Below, piece after piece: positions 51,472 to 61,007 of a stretch of 64,000 nt of DNA. Every line of letters starts with the position of its first letter. The stretch's first letter is position 1. Made by a program: the position numbers and the translations under genes. The DNA is from Symbiodinium natans (taxonomy: Eukaryota > Sar > Dinophyceae > Suessiales > Symbiodiniaceae): the NCBI GenBank assembly GCA_905221605.1, contig CAJNDS010002290.1:218501-282500 (forward strand), written 5' to 3'. The notes under the pieces are model-generated. The model ran no database searches. It was given only the letters and a program-made list of their open reading frames with translations, and was not told the DNA's origin.

Positions 51472-54400
51472 GTTTAGGGTTTAGGGTTTAGGGTTTAGGG
51501 TATAGGGTTTATAGGCATTAGGGTTTAGGGTTTAGGGTTCAGGGTTTAGGGTTTAGGGTATCGCCTTGCTCATGACATGTCTAGCTCTTTTCGGACTATC
51601 CATGCACCTCTCAGTAGGGTTCAAGGTTTGGTGCTCAGGGTTCAGGGCTACTAGGATCTGCGAGTGGCGCCTTGTACCCATGCTTGTTCTAGCTTCCTTT
51701 GATCACGCACCGCTATATATCGAAAGAGGAAAGCCTCTCCACACCCTAAACCCTGGACCCCAAGCCCCAAACCCCAAACCCCATGAACCCAAATGTCCCT
51801 ACGAAGAACCGGTACGTTTGGGACTGGCAGTGGTCCGGATGTGTGTCAGTGGTACTGAGATTTCGAGGCCATCATGCAGGGGTCCGAATGTTTCTTTGGG
51901 GCTTTTAACCCTCCTAAACCCTAAACCTAAACCCTAAACCCTAAACCCTAAGCCCCAAACCCCAAACCCCTAAACCCTAAACCCCAAACCCTAAACCCTA
52001 AACCCCCTTACGTTTCAAAATGTGGGTTCCATGAAGGTCCACAGGCCCTGTTACACCCGAAGCCCCCTCTGAGACCCACTCTAAGACCCTTGAGCCTTAA
52101 AACCCTAAGACCCACACGTCCTAAAGGGCCCCAAGACCACCCCTCCCCCTCCTTAAACCCTAAACCCTAAAACCCTAAATCCTAAACCCTGAGCCCTAAA
52201 CCCTAAAACCCTAAACCCTGACCCCAAACCCTGACCCTAAACCCAAAACCCAAGGCCCTAAACCCTAAACCCCCTCTTGCGAAAGGAGCATGCGCTTGTG
52301 GAGTGCATGTCGGCGGATGAGTGCCCCTCTCGGCTTCTGCGGGGTGTTCCAGAGGGTTTTCAGGGTTTAGGGCTTCAAGGGTTATATACCGGCCTGCAAA
52401 CCCTAAACCCCTAAACCCTAAACCGTAAACCGTAAACCCTAAACCCTAAACCCTAAACCCTAAGCCCTAAACCCCAAACCCTAAAACCCTAAACCCCAAA
52501 CCCCAAACCCCAAACCCTAAACCAAACCCTAAACCCTACACTGCCAGAGGCCTGACGAGGCGCTTGTCCGGCAGCTCCTGAGCAAGCCCAAGGCTGGCAC
52601 CCTAAGGGTATTTGGGGTTGGGGGTTCAGGGTTAGGGGTTTAAAGGGGTTGGGGTTTAGGGTTTAGGGTTCGGGGCTGAGGGTTTAGGGTTTAGGGCTTA
52701 GGGTTTAGGGTTCGGTTTCTGGGGTGTTCAGGGCCTTCAGCGCTGTGAGGGTGTTAAGGGCTTCAAGGGCTGGAAGGGCTTTAAAGGCTTCAAGAGTTTT
52801 AAGACCCCAAGCTTTCCGAAGCCCTAAACCCTAGCCCGAAACCCTAAACCAAACCCTAAACGCTTGAAAACAAAAGATAACCCCCCCCCCCCTCCCCCCT
52901 CCCCCCGCCCCTACGCCCCCAGACCCTAACCCCTAAGCCCTAAACCCTAAACCCTAAACCCTAAACCCTAAACCCTAAACCCTAAAGCCTCCATTGGGGG
53001 CTGGGAGCTGGGCTTCGGAGTCTTCCTGGGCCACAGCTTAGGCTTCAGGGCTCAAGGTTTCTTGGGTTTTTCGTGTAGGGCTTCATCTAGTGATATACTA
53101 AGGTTATAGGAGAATTGAAAACACTAAGGTTCTAGGAGAATTGAAAAGATTATAGGAGAATAGAAAAATCACAGGAGTAGTAGATCATAAGAGAAGAGTA
53201 GAATTGGCAGGCAGCAGTAGGGTTTAGGGTCGGCGGGGTCGCCTATTCAGAGGCGCTGCAACTGCTCGACACAGTCCTCACCCTCATGCGCCCTGCACTC
53301 GAATCTCCAAACCCTCGACCTTAAAACGCCGCCCCTACCCTAAACCCTAAACCCTAAACCCTAAACCCTAAACCCTAAACCCTAAACCCCAAACCCAAAA
53401 CCCAAAACCCTAAACCCTAAACCCTAAACCCTAAACCCTGACCCTGGAGCTCCAGGTCAACATCGAGGCCAAAGATGACACCTTTGGCCTAACGCCGGCG
53501 CATTTCGCTGCGAGGCGTGGGAAGATGAGCGTTGGGGGGGTTGAGGGGTTGAGGGGTTGAGGGGTTGAGGGTTGGGACGCTTCTCCCGTGCAGGCCACTG
53601 TTGTGAGGACGATAGGAGAGATTTCATGTGTGCTTAAAACCTTGCTGTTGGGGCTTTAAGACTCCAGAAGCCCTAAGAAAGAAGCCGTGGTGGACCATCT
53701 GCAAGCAGATGCTTGTGATTTTGAGAGCCTTGCTTTCTGTGAGTTGCGTTTTCCAGGCTTCTGTGTGCTGCAGGGCTGAGGAGTGTTCGGTGTTTAGGTT
53801 TCCGTCAAAGACTTTGACCCAAAACCCTCCGAAACCCAAAGCCCAACCCTAAATCCAAACCCTGAACAGGGCCAGAAACTCTCCAAAGCCAAAGTGGCAG
53901 CACCAGCTGCGCACGGACTTAGGGTTATAGGCAAACTATTATCGATAACCCTAAGCCCTGAACAAAGCTATCCATGAGCCTCCAAGCATTCTCCGCCTGC
54001 ACGCAGGCTTGGAAACGCAGGGGCCTGAGTTGCTCCGCTGTGCGTGAGCTTGTCCGGCTTTCAGTGTGCTGGGGTTGACTTGGAGGTTCATGGTACTTAT
54101 TAGCCAGTGATAATTGTACTTCTAACCCACTTATAAGCCTTAAGTGCCCCAATATGATTATCAGTACAGGTATAAGTACAGTTAGAATTCGTTAGGGTTC
54201 ACGGAGGGTCTTCAGGGCTGCCGCCTTCGCGGGAAGCAAGACTGGTTTCAAGTCAGGTTTTTGGGGGTTTAGGGTTTGGGGTTTAGGGTTTTGGGTTTTG
54301 GGGTTAGCTCCATGTGCGTTGCCGGAGGCCGGTGGGCTTTTCATTGAAGACCTGAACCCTACAAATCCTGAATTCAAAGCCATCAAACCCCCTATATTGT

Positions 54401-56956
54401 AGGGGCCGGAATAATTACTAGTAATATTCCTTTATGGTCCCTTAATAAGTCTACTATAAGAATCCCCAGAACTCTGTTCTAATGACTAAGGCTCCAAAAC
54501 AGTACAACAGCCCAAGCGTTAATGTCCGAAACCTCTTGGCTGCAGAACAAAATCGGCGCCGTCATCTTGGACAGAAATCCGGAGCAGGCGGGTTGCCCTA
54601 GCTGCTGCCTTAGGGTTTTAGGGTTTTAGGGTTTTAGGGTTTTAGGGTTTTAGGGTTTTAGGGTTTTAGGGTTTTAGGGTTTTAGGGTTTTAGGGTTTTA
54701 GGGTGTTAGGGTGTTAGGGTTTTAGGGTTTTAGGGTTGAGGGTTTAGGGTTCGGGGTTCAGGGTTTAGGGCTGCTGCCTGGTGTGGGCGGAGGGTCTAGG
54801 CCCGGCCTCTGTTTTTTTGGGAGGTCGTGCGCGCCGTGTTGAGCGCTTTGGCGCCGTAGGGTTTTGGCTTGTGGTTCCCAGGCCCGAGGAGTTGATTAGA
54901 AGGTTTGCGCAGCGGCTTTGGTTCTTACGTACAAGTTTTTCGTGGGCGCGGCGTGAACCCTGATGGCCCGCCCCCTCCCCCCAAGCCACTCAACCCAAAC
55001 CCTAAACCCTACTGGGTAGGCCCCTTAAAGCCCAGACTCGGAACCCCTTTAAGCCCTAAACCCCTGAACCCTAAGCCCTAAAACCTAAACCCTAAACCCT
55101 AAACCCTAAAGCCTAAACCCGAAACCCTGAACCCTAAACCCTGAAACCACAAACCCTATTTTTCGCGGCCAGAAAGAGAGAAGGTGCCGGATAAGATGGG
55201 CAACACGCCCCTCCACTATGCCGCCAAGGGCGGCTTCAATGAGATGGCGCGAGGGGGGCCGGGGGGGTGCTTCGGTTTAGGGTTTAGGGTTGAGGGGTTT
55301 AGGGTTTCGGGTTGAGGGGTTTAGGGTTGAGGGTTGAGGGTTTAGGGTTTAGATTTGAGGCCGGCGGGGGAGGGCTCGGACTCCCAACGGCTGTGGCGGC
55401 TGAAGGTTTCTGAAAACTGCAGTGTTTAGGATTTCGGGCTTGTGAGAGGTTTTGCAGTGAATTAGGGCTTTAAAGGCTTCAGGGTTCAAGCTTTAACAAG
55501 CTTGGGGCTTGAGGTTACTTTTTTAAAATCCGGTCACCCCCCCCATACTCCACACCTCTGGTTTTTTCTAGCTTTTTCTTTATCTGAATATCTGCTTTTC
55601 CTCGGCAAGTACAGTGGAAACTCTACTCTGTTGTAAAGGGCTGTGTCATTAAGGCCACTTCAAACGAACAGTGTTTAACATGTTTCAATGTGGTTTCCGA
55701 ACTGTGTTTAGGGTTTAGGGTTTAGGGTTTAGGTTTAGGGTTTAGGGTTTAGGGTTTAGGGTTTAGGGTTTAGGGTTTAGGGTTTAGGGTTTTGGGCCCC
55801 CCAGAGCTCAAGGCGAAGCTCACATCTACGTATGTCCTGATGGAGGGGAGCACCAGATTCTCACCGTGGTCTGGGGCAGTCTCTGGAACTGTGTTTAGGG
55901 TTTAGGGTTTATGGTTTAGCGTTTAGGGTTTAGGGCTTAGGGTTTAGGGTTTAGGCGGCGATCTTTTTGCTGTGTGGCACGAGGACGACTGTTTGATGGA
56001 CCCTTTAGGTCTAACATCCTATGATTCAAATTTCGTGAAGTATTCTTTATATAGCTACTACATCTAAAATCATGAATATAACATGCATTGAAGGCACTAT
56101 AATGCGCGGAACTAACAAAATAACAATACTTCAACGTTTAGAGTGAGTTTTGTTTGTTGTATTCAATATCCTTAGTACAAATGTGAATCTAATCTAGCTA
56201 TACAACTTGTACAATTATGATGAAGTATCGTTCATGCGATGAGTATAGTTCAAAAATCAAAACTATTATGATTCATATACCTAACAGAATTCATGCAGTT
56301 CACCAGATTTCCAGAGTGAATCTGGAGTACCGGGATCTCAGACTCCAGATTACAGACTCCAGATTCTGGAGTGCAGGGGCCCGGTACTCCAGCTCATTTA
56401 CAGATCTCTGAAGGGAGGGGGGTCCAAGGGTATGTAACCCAAGGTTCCCTAACACTTCCCACTACTCCTAAGGCTCCCTAAGCTTCTCTAAGGTTCCTTA
56501 GGCACCTACTCCCCTTGAACCCCCCTCCCTTAAGCACCCTAAACCCTAAACCCTAAACCCCAAACCCTAAACCCTAAACCCGAAACCCTAAACCCTAAAC
56601 CCTAAACCCTAAACTCTAAAGCCTAAGCCCTTCATACGATGGAGGTGAAGATGCTGCTGCCCCGAAGGGCGGCCATCGACGGGAAGAACAAGAATGGCCA
56701 GGGACTGAGACAAGTTGTTTTGGGGGTTTAGGGGGTAAACATTTTGGGTTTTTTGGGTTTTGGGTTTTAGGGTGTTTAGGGGCTCCAGGGGGTTTAGGCT
56801 TTTTTTTGGGTTTTTGAGTTTAGGGGGTTTAGGAGGTTCAGGGCTTCGGGTATTTGGGACTCAGGCAGGTTGCTGCCGGCGCATCTTGTATGTTTCTCAA
56901 GTACGCAGATGCTGGATCTTTTTCACAGCACTTTGATGGACAGTCTTGGCCCTTAA
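51393..56956 (+). CDS. Ankyrin-repeat protein gene, seven exons with telomeric introns
   Basis: Proposed exons are 51393-51471, 52548-52607, 53456-53530, 54546-54591, 55173-55246, 56645-56713 and 56909-56956 (TAA). All joins keep frame. Repeats are split by introns and restored on joining: EALVRQLLSKPKAG, then EAKDDTFGLTPAHFAARRGK continuing into GAVILDRNPEQA, then DKMGNTPLHYAAKGGFNEM continuing into VKMLLPRRAAIDGKNKNGQ. These follow the DxxGxTPLHxAAxxGxxxxVxxLL pattern. Ankyrin repeats mediate protein binding. Introns of 1.08, 0.85, 1.0, 0.58, 1.4 and 0.2 kb carry telomeric blocks and TIR elements; the 1.4-kb one uses GC-AG. The 5' end is not established. Confidence 0.65.
51472..51560 (+). 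repeat. TTTAGGG block at an intron 5' end
   Basis: Begins at the splice donor and runs about 12 units with minor changes. Confidence 0.95.
51900..52270 (-). repeat. CCCTAAA blocks
   Basis: 51905-52010 and 52145-52270, with CCCTGAC and CCAAAAC variants in the second. Confidence 0.93.
52274..52343 (+). CDS. Possible alternative exon
   Basis: Reads LLRKEHALVECMSADECPSR up to CGGG|GTGTTC and follows a C block. It is out of phase with its neighbours in the ankyrin model, so it is unplaced. Confidence 0.3.
52385..52540 (-). repeat. CCCTAAA block
   Basis: About 20 units, including CCCCAAA variants, ending 7 bp before an exon. Confidence 0.95.
52548..52607 (+). CDS. Exon RPDEALVRQLLSKPKAGTLR
   Basis: 60 bp between CTGCCAG and AGG|GTATTT, phase 0. 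It forms the second helix of an ankyrin unit. C block before, G block after. Confidence 0.65.
52615..53450. repeat. Intron with G block, poly-C, then C blocks
   Basis: TTTAGGG units at 52620-52715, C homopolymer near 52880, CCCTAAA at 52925-52990 and 53335-53445. The G-first, C-last layout is clear here. Confidence 0.93.
53456..53530 (+). CDS. Exon with ankyrin core DDTFGLTPAHFAARRGK
   Basis: 75 bp between TCCAG and AGC|GTTGGG, phase 0. It contains the TPxHxAAxxG signature of ankyrin repeats. Confidence 0.75.
53668..53738 (+). CDS. Possible exon inside an ankyrin-gene intron
   Basis: Between CTCCAG and TTCT|GTGAGT, a strong donor. It reads SPKKEAVVDHLQADACDFES. Its phase conflicts with the joined ankyrin exons, so it may be skipped, alternative or spurious. 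Confidence 0.3.
54080..54190. mobile_element. TIR element, TTGGAGGTTCATGG family
   Basis: TTGGAGGTTCATGGTACTTA opens it, without a telomeric insert. It shares the ACTTATAAGCCTTAAGTG type interior with other copies. Confidence 0.65.
54391..54470. mobile_element. Short element, GGGGTCGGAATAATT family
   Basis: TATATTGTAGGGGCCGGAAT then ATTCCTTTATGGTCCCTTAA, ending near ACTATAAGAATCCCC. Confidence 0.6.
54546..54591 (+). CDS. Exon NKIGAVILDRNPEQA (ankyrin helix)
   Basis: The acceptor is GGCTGCAG. The donor GTTGCC at 54592 gives the phase needed to reach 55173. A second donor at 54615, the first unit of the TTTTAGGG block, is in frame for a longer exon. Confidence 0.55.
54612..54755 (+). repeat. 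TTTTAGGG octamer array
   Basis: About 14 units of an eight-base telomeric variant, ending in normal TTTAGGG forms. Confidence 0.98.
55000..55155 (-). repeat. CCCTAAA block
   Basis: About 15 degenerate to good units just upstream of the ankyrin exon at 55173. Confidence 0.93.
55173..55246 (+). CDS. Exon with ankyrin core DKMGNTPLHYAAKGGFNEM
   Basis: The acceptor GGCCAG follows a C block. It carries the most canonical ankyrin signature in the window. The continuation into VKMLL at 56645 requires a GC donor (ATG|GCGCGA); GT sites further on would break the repeat. Confidence 0.75.
55275..55960 (+). repeat. TTTAGGG blocks inside the GC-AG intron
   Basis: 55275-55355, 55708-55790 (about 12 units) and 55895-55955. 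Confidence 0.93.
55805..56067 (+). CDS. Two unplaced coding-like islands
   Basis: 55805-55868 is open in two frames (one with EAHIYVCPDGGEHQILTV). 55955-56067 reads GDLFAVWHEDDCLMDPLG and on to TAA. Both lie in the intron that the ankyrin register requires, so they may be alternative 3' exons or chance. Confidence 0.3.
56408..56534. mobile_element. TIR element, CTTAAGGGAGGGG family, copy 2
   Basis: CTGAAGGGAGGGGGGTCCAA and TTGAACCCCCCTCCCTTAAG are terminal inverted repeats. The interior matches 34447-34658. Confidence 0.85.
56540..56625 (-). repeat. CCCTAAA block at an intron 3' end
   Basis: About 12 units ending about 20 bp before the acceptor of exon 56645. Confidence 0.95.
56645..56713 (+). 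CDS. Exon VKMLLPRRAAIDGKNKNGQG (ankyrin)
   Basis: 69 bp between ATGGAG and CAA|GTTGTT, phase 0. It completes one ankyrin unit and starts the next. Followed by degenerate G-rich sequence. Confidence 0.6.
56909..56956 (+). CDS. Terminal exon of the ankyrin gene (MLDLFHSTLMDSLGP)
   Basis: It follows GTACGCAG in phase and ends in TAA, 100 bp before the next ATG. Confidence 0.5.
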   Translation: MLDLFHSTLMDSLGP

Positions 56957-57056
56957 AACCCTAAAACCTTACCCCTAAACCCTAAACCCAAACCTGACAT
57001 CCTAAACCCCAAACCTAGCGAAGTTCAGGGCACCAGCATCACTGGCTTCTATCATA

Positions 57057-58043
57057 ATGTCCTCCATGCTAGGTCTCTTTCTGTCACGCCCTTTTGTCAT
57101 AGCACCTCTCACAATCCACAACACTGATGCTATGAAAGACTTAGCGTTTGCGGTGCTCGCGTCGATGAACCACAGGGCAAAGACGCTGAAATGGGAGCAG
57201 ATGTGCTCAGGGTGGGCTGCGCGATACTTTTGTTTCACTCATTTCATGGGGGTGATGGTGGCCAAAGCAAGACATCAAGCCAAGCGCCTGCGATGTTGGG
57301 CCTTCCCTGCCCATGGCAAGGGTGGTCATAGATGCCCAAGGCTCCCGAAATCCGCAGCTCTTCTATTGTCACTGAGCCTGGGCCTTCTCCTTGTCTCATT
57401 ATGTTACCTGAATCAGAGGTTGAGCCACGTGGACGTGAACTATGCTCCCAGTCGGTGGATCGCGCCTGATTTGCGTACCCAACGGAACTCGCTCATTGAC
57501 CTTCTCAGGGAGGTTGATTTACTTTTCACCGCCTTGAACGTTGAATACTTCGTTTTTGCCGGCACGGCGCTTGGAGTTGAGCGTGAGCATGACATTATCC
57601 AACATGACACCGATGTGGATGTGGCGATTTTCAAGGACCAGCTGCATCTTCTTCAGCAGACCAGGATCCTTCCTTCCGCGCCAGAGCGCTTCGCCCTGCA
57701 GATCTGGGGCAACCACCAAAACGAAGGTCATTTACGAGACGAGGCCATTGCCCTTCGCTTGATCGACAAGCAGACAGGACTCTACGCGGATGTCTTCTTG
57801 ATGGACCGCTCCAATCCCAGCCGCGTGAAGAGTGCTGCGACCAGCCTCGCGCTACAAGGCTGCTACGCCTGCCCGAAGTCCAAGCGGAAGCGAAAACAGC
57901 GCTGGTTCAACATCTCCACTTCCATCATTCTCCCCCTGCGTCGCTGCCCGACCCGCCTGAACATCACTGTCTCATGTGTCGCCCAACCAGAAGAACTGTT
58001 GCTGTACTTCTATGGGCCGGACTGGCGCATCCCCAAGAAGTGA
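57057..58043 (+). CDS. LicD/fukutin-type nucleotidyltransferase-fold transferase (328 aa)
   Basis: An intronless ORF ending in TGA. A single membrane segment (about 100-118) after a basic stretch suggests a type II Golgi protein. The catalytic part has YFVFAGTALGVEREHD (164-179), HDTDVDVAIF (183-192) with acidic residues for metal binding, YADVFLMD (about 243-250) and a terminal YGPDWRIPKK. This order is typical of the LicD family (LicD, fukutin, FKRP), which transfers phosphocholine or ribitol phosphate to glycans. The acceptor is unknown. The ATG at 57057 gives an unusually long N-terminus; M64 (57246) is a good alternative start. Like the transporter gene it lacks introns amid intron-rich neighbours. 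Confidence 0.85.
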   Translation: MSSMLGLFLSRPFVIAPLTIHNTDAMKDLAFAVLASMNHRAKTLKWEQMCSGWAARYFCFTHFMGVMVAKARHQAKRLRCWAFPAHGKGGHRCPRLPKSAALLLSLSLGLLLVSLCYLNQRLSHVDVNYAPSRWIAPDLRTQRNSLIDLLREVDLLFTALNVEYFVFAGTALGVEREHDIIQHDTDVDVAIFKDQLHLLQQTRILPSAPERFALQIWGNHQNEGHLRDEAIALRLIDKQTGLYADVFLMDRSNPSRVKSAATSLALQGCYACPKSKRKRKQRWFNISTSIILPLRRCPTRLNITVSCVAQPEELLLYFYGPDWRIPKK

Positions 58044-58636
58044 CCGTTGCCTGCTGCTCGGCTAGTTCATAGAGTCATCGAGCACGAGAAGCTCGAAGTG
58101 TTGCCGGACCCATTCTAGGTCTGCGCCCGCAATCCGCATCATTCCGAAGCAGAGTGCAACTTGCCAAGTGTCCAGCGGGCTTTGCACTTTTCGATGAGGG
58201 GAAAGATCTTCCCGAATCGATCCCCGCTGTGGGGACCCTACCACTTCCGGGGGCAAAAAATGCTACAGCCCTCTGAGCATGCAGGCATGCATGCCCCGGA
58301 TGAAGAGATGCCGTCTCTGTTTGAGACAGGGCGTCTTGGATACTTTTCCGCTTCTTGGCATGGAGGTTCGCCGGTGTTTCCAGTACCTCTTGAGGTGATT
58401 GAGTCTTCTTGAAGACTTCAAGCGCCACAAGGAAGGCGACCGATGATGGCACCTGCCTCCCGTGGGACCATGCTATGTATATGAATCCTCACAAGCCGCG
58501 AGAGGCCGGACTCACCCGGCTTTCATGGGGGTACGGTCAAGTCTGCCCTGCAAAGAATTCAAGTGAGGTGAAGTGAGTTTCTACGGATGGAATTATGTGT
58601 AAGTGTGTCCCGGGAGCTTTGGCAAGGCTTGGCAAG
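58044..58636. other. 3' flank of the LicD-type gene
   Basis: Unique sequence with overlapping short frames on both strands and no recognised domain. Confidence 0.5.
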
Positions 58637-58970
58637 CCTGAACCCTAAACCCTAAACCCTAAACCCTAAACCCTAAACCCTAAACCCTAAACCCTAAACC
58701 CTAAACCCTAAACCCCAAACCCCAAACCCTAAACCCTAAACCCTAAACCCTAAACCCTAAACCCTAAACCCTAACCTACCTAACCCTAAACCTAAACCTA
58801 AACCCTAAACCCCTAAAACCCTAAAACCTAAACCCTAAACCCTAAAAAACCCTAAAAACCCTAACCCTAACCCCCTAAAACCCGAAACCCCAAACCCCAA
58901 ACCCTAAACCCTAAACCCTAAACCCTAAACCCTAAACCCTAAACCCTAACCCTAAACCCTAAACCTGTCT
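58637..58970 (-). repeat. CCCTAAA block, about 330 bp
   Basis: About 45 units, with CCTAAA, CCCTAAAA and CCCCAAA variants in the middle and clean units at both ends. Confidence 0.98.
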
Positions 58971-58977
58971 CGAACAG

Positions 58978-59051
58978 AGCGTCGGCTTTCGGTTTGTCAG
59001 CCCAGAGTCGGCGACCGGGCAGCCACATGCAAAAAGAAGCCGCAGAAGTCG
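58978..59051 (+). CDS. Candidate exon ending at the telomeric donor GTTTAG
   Basis: The acceptor CGAACAG follows a long C block and the donor opens a G block. Two frames are open (one with SVGFRFVSPESATGQPHAKR). The frame is undecided. Confidence 0.4.
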
Positions 59052-59052
59052 G

Positions 59053-59220
59053 TTTAGGGTTTAGGGTTTAGGGTTTAGGGTTTGGGGTTTAGGGTTTAGG
59101 GTTTAGGGTTTAGGGTTTAGGGTTTAGGGTTAAGGGTTTAGGGTTTCGGTTTAGGGTTTAGGGTTTAGGGTTTAAGGGTTAAGGGTTTAGGGTTTGGGGT
59201 TTAGGGTTTAGGGTTTAGGG
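59053..59220 (+). repeat. TTTAGGG block
   Basis: About 22 units with few changes. Confidence 0.98.
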
Positions 59221-59639
59221 TAAGCTTGCCCAAGGATGTAGATGGAGATTCTTCAGGAAATTCACAGGAATTTCCTCGAGTTTAGGCTTTAGGGGGTTTC
59301 GGGTTCGGGGGGGTATAGGGTTCAGGCACTCTTGAGAGGGAGTTAGGAGGGTGTTGAGGGCTTTGGGTTGTGGGGTTCAGGGCTCCCGGGTGTTTAGGAA
59401 CCCTCAACCAAACCCTAAACCCTAATCCCTAAACCCGAAACCCTAAACCCTAAGCCCAAAACCCTAAACCAGCCCCAACCCTATAGGGTCTGACAGTAAA
59501 CCCGAAAGTCTGCTGGCCGTGGCAACCTCTCAGCACTCCGAACATTTGCTAGCTTTAGGGTTTAGGTTTTTAGGTTAGGGTTACCCCAAACCCAAACACA
59601 AACCCCAAACTATGCACAGACACGACGCCCTCCCCCCCC

Positions 59640-59850
59640 CCCCCTAAACCCTAAACCCTAAACCCTAAACCCTAAACCCTAAACCCTAAACCCTAAACCC
59701 TAAACCCTAAACCCTAAACCCTAACCTAAACCCTAAACCCTAAACCCTAAACCCTAAACCCTAAACCCTAAACCCTAAACCCTAAACCCTAAACCCTAAA
59801 CCCTAAGCCCTAAACCCTAAACCCTAACCCCAAACCCTAAACCCTAAAAA
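59640..59850 (-). repeat. Poly-C then CCCTAAA block
   Basis: A run of about 16 C leads straight into about 28 units. Confidence 0.98.
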
Positions 59851-60027
59851 CAGGGTGCTGGACAAGGAAGCCTGAGTTCAGAGCCCTTCTCTGCAGCTTT
59901 CCAGTGCCTTGCAGCCACCGGGCTCCAGCCGTTGCTGGGTTGAGGGTTTTGCAGGGTTTATGAAAACGGTTTAGTTAGGGTTTAGGGTTTAGGGTTTAGG
60001 GTTTAGGGCTTCGGGTTTTGGGTTAAG

Positions 60028-61006
60028 AGAATGTCCGGCTGGCAGCATCTCTACATCAACGTGTGCCTGGCCACCTATGTTATCCACATGGGGAGCCTGC
60101 TCTGTTGGCTGTGGGTCTCCGGTCGAGGCTCCGACCCCTTTTTGCTGGTTAGGGTTTAGGGTTGAGGGTTTAGGGTTTAGGGTTTGGGGTTTAGGGTTTG
60201 GGGTTTAGGGTTTAGGGTTTAGGGTTTCGGTTTTAGGGTTAGGAAATTTGTAAGGCTCCCTAGGTACTCCAAGATCCTTTTTTCATTTTTCTTAGGTCTG
60301 AGGTCAGATTTGTGTCTCCATGACCTGTGGGAGGCTTTGAGGGGGCTTTGGAGGTTCGAAGCAGCAAGTTTTTCGCGTTCGGGGACCCGACCCCTGCAAT
60401 TCTCACTGGCACTTGCAGAGAAGGGCGTTAACGTCCCTTCTGGGGGCTTTCTCTTCCACAGGAAGCCCCGTTTCTGAGAGTTCTCTACTAGGAGCATTCC
60501 GTGCGGAGGCTGGTATCGCATGTTCAAAGTGGGTGGAGTCCCATCCTCGGAGTACGAGTTTTGGGTGGTCCGGCTGTTCTTCGTGATGGCCGTGGCGGAT
60601 GGCCTGCGTGGGGTGGATGGCCTCTACGATACCTTCGAGGTCCCTCCGTCAGGGTTCGCAGGTTTGGGGTTTAGTTTCTAGGCTTGAAGCTTAGGGTTTG
60701 GGAGGTTTTTAGGGCTTAGGGTGTAGGATTTAGAGACACCCTCAACCCTAAGCCCTCAGAAAAGCCAGAAGGTTCCCTTTCCTTGCACCCCGAGCCCGCA
60801 CCCTGAACCCCAAACCCTAAACCTTAAACCCTAAACCCTAAACCCGAAACCCTAAACCCTGAACCCAAAATCCTAAATCCTGAGCCCTAAGCTCTGAACC
60901 CTAAATCCTGAAGCCACAGTAGCCAGTTCCCAAATCGCAGCGACAAGAATGTCAGGACGGCTCCTTTGTCAGCGCCGCCGGGTGCTTGTTGAGTCAAGCT
61001 GTGTAG
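60028..61006 (+). CDS. Three-exon candidate membrane-protein gene end
   Basis: Exons 60028-60121, 60509-60639 and 60941-61006 join in frame to TAG. The first holds a membrane segment (YINVCLATYVIHMGSLLCWL). The second has FKVGGVPSSEYEFWVVRLFF followed by VMAVADGLRGVDGLYDTFE, and the third CQDGSFVSAAGCLLSQAV. Donors are GTCGAG and GTCCCT; acceptors are TTAAG, CGGAG and ATCGCAG. Telomeric blocks lie in both introns. The family is not recognised. The TAG could also be part of a GTGTAG donor, so the gene may continue (see 61441). Confidence 0.45.
60150..60240 (+). repeat. TTTAGGG/TTTGGGG block
   Basis: About 12 units in the first intron of the membrane-protein model. Confidence 0.95.
60735..60910 (-). 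repeat. Degenerate CCCTAAA block
   Basis: C-strand units, denser at 60810-60910, upstream of the exon at 60941. Confidence 0.88.
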
Positions 61007-61007
61007 G

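Noticed and set aside
57002-57238. Minus-strand reading with RKRPSMEDI resembling a kinase tail
   Set aside because: Only one short motif, antisense to the start of the LicD-type gene; it may explain why the first 63 residues of that ORF look unlike the family, but it is not enough for a gene.
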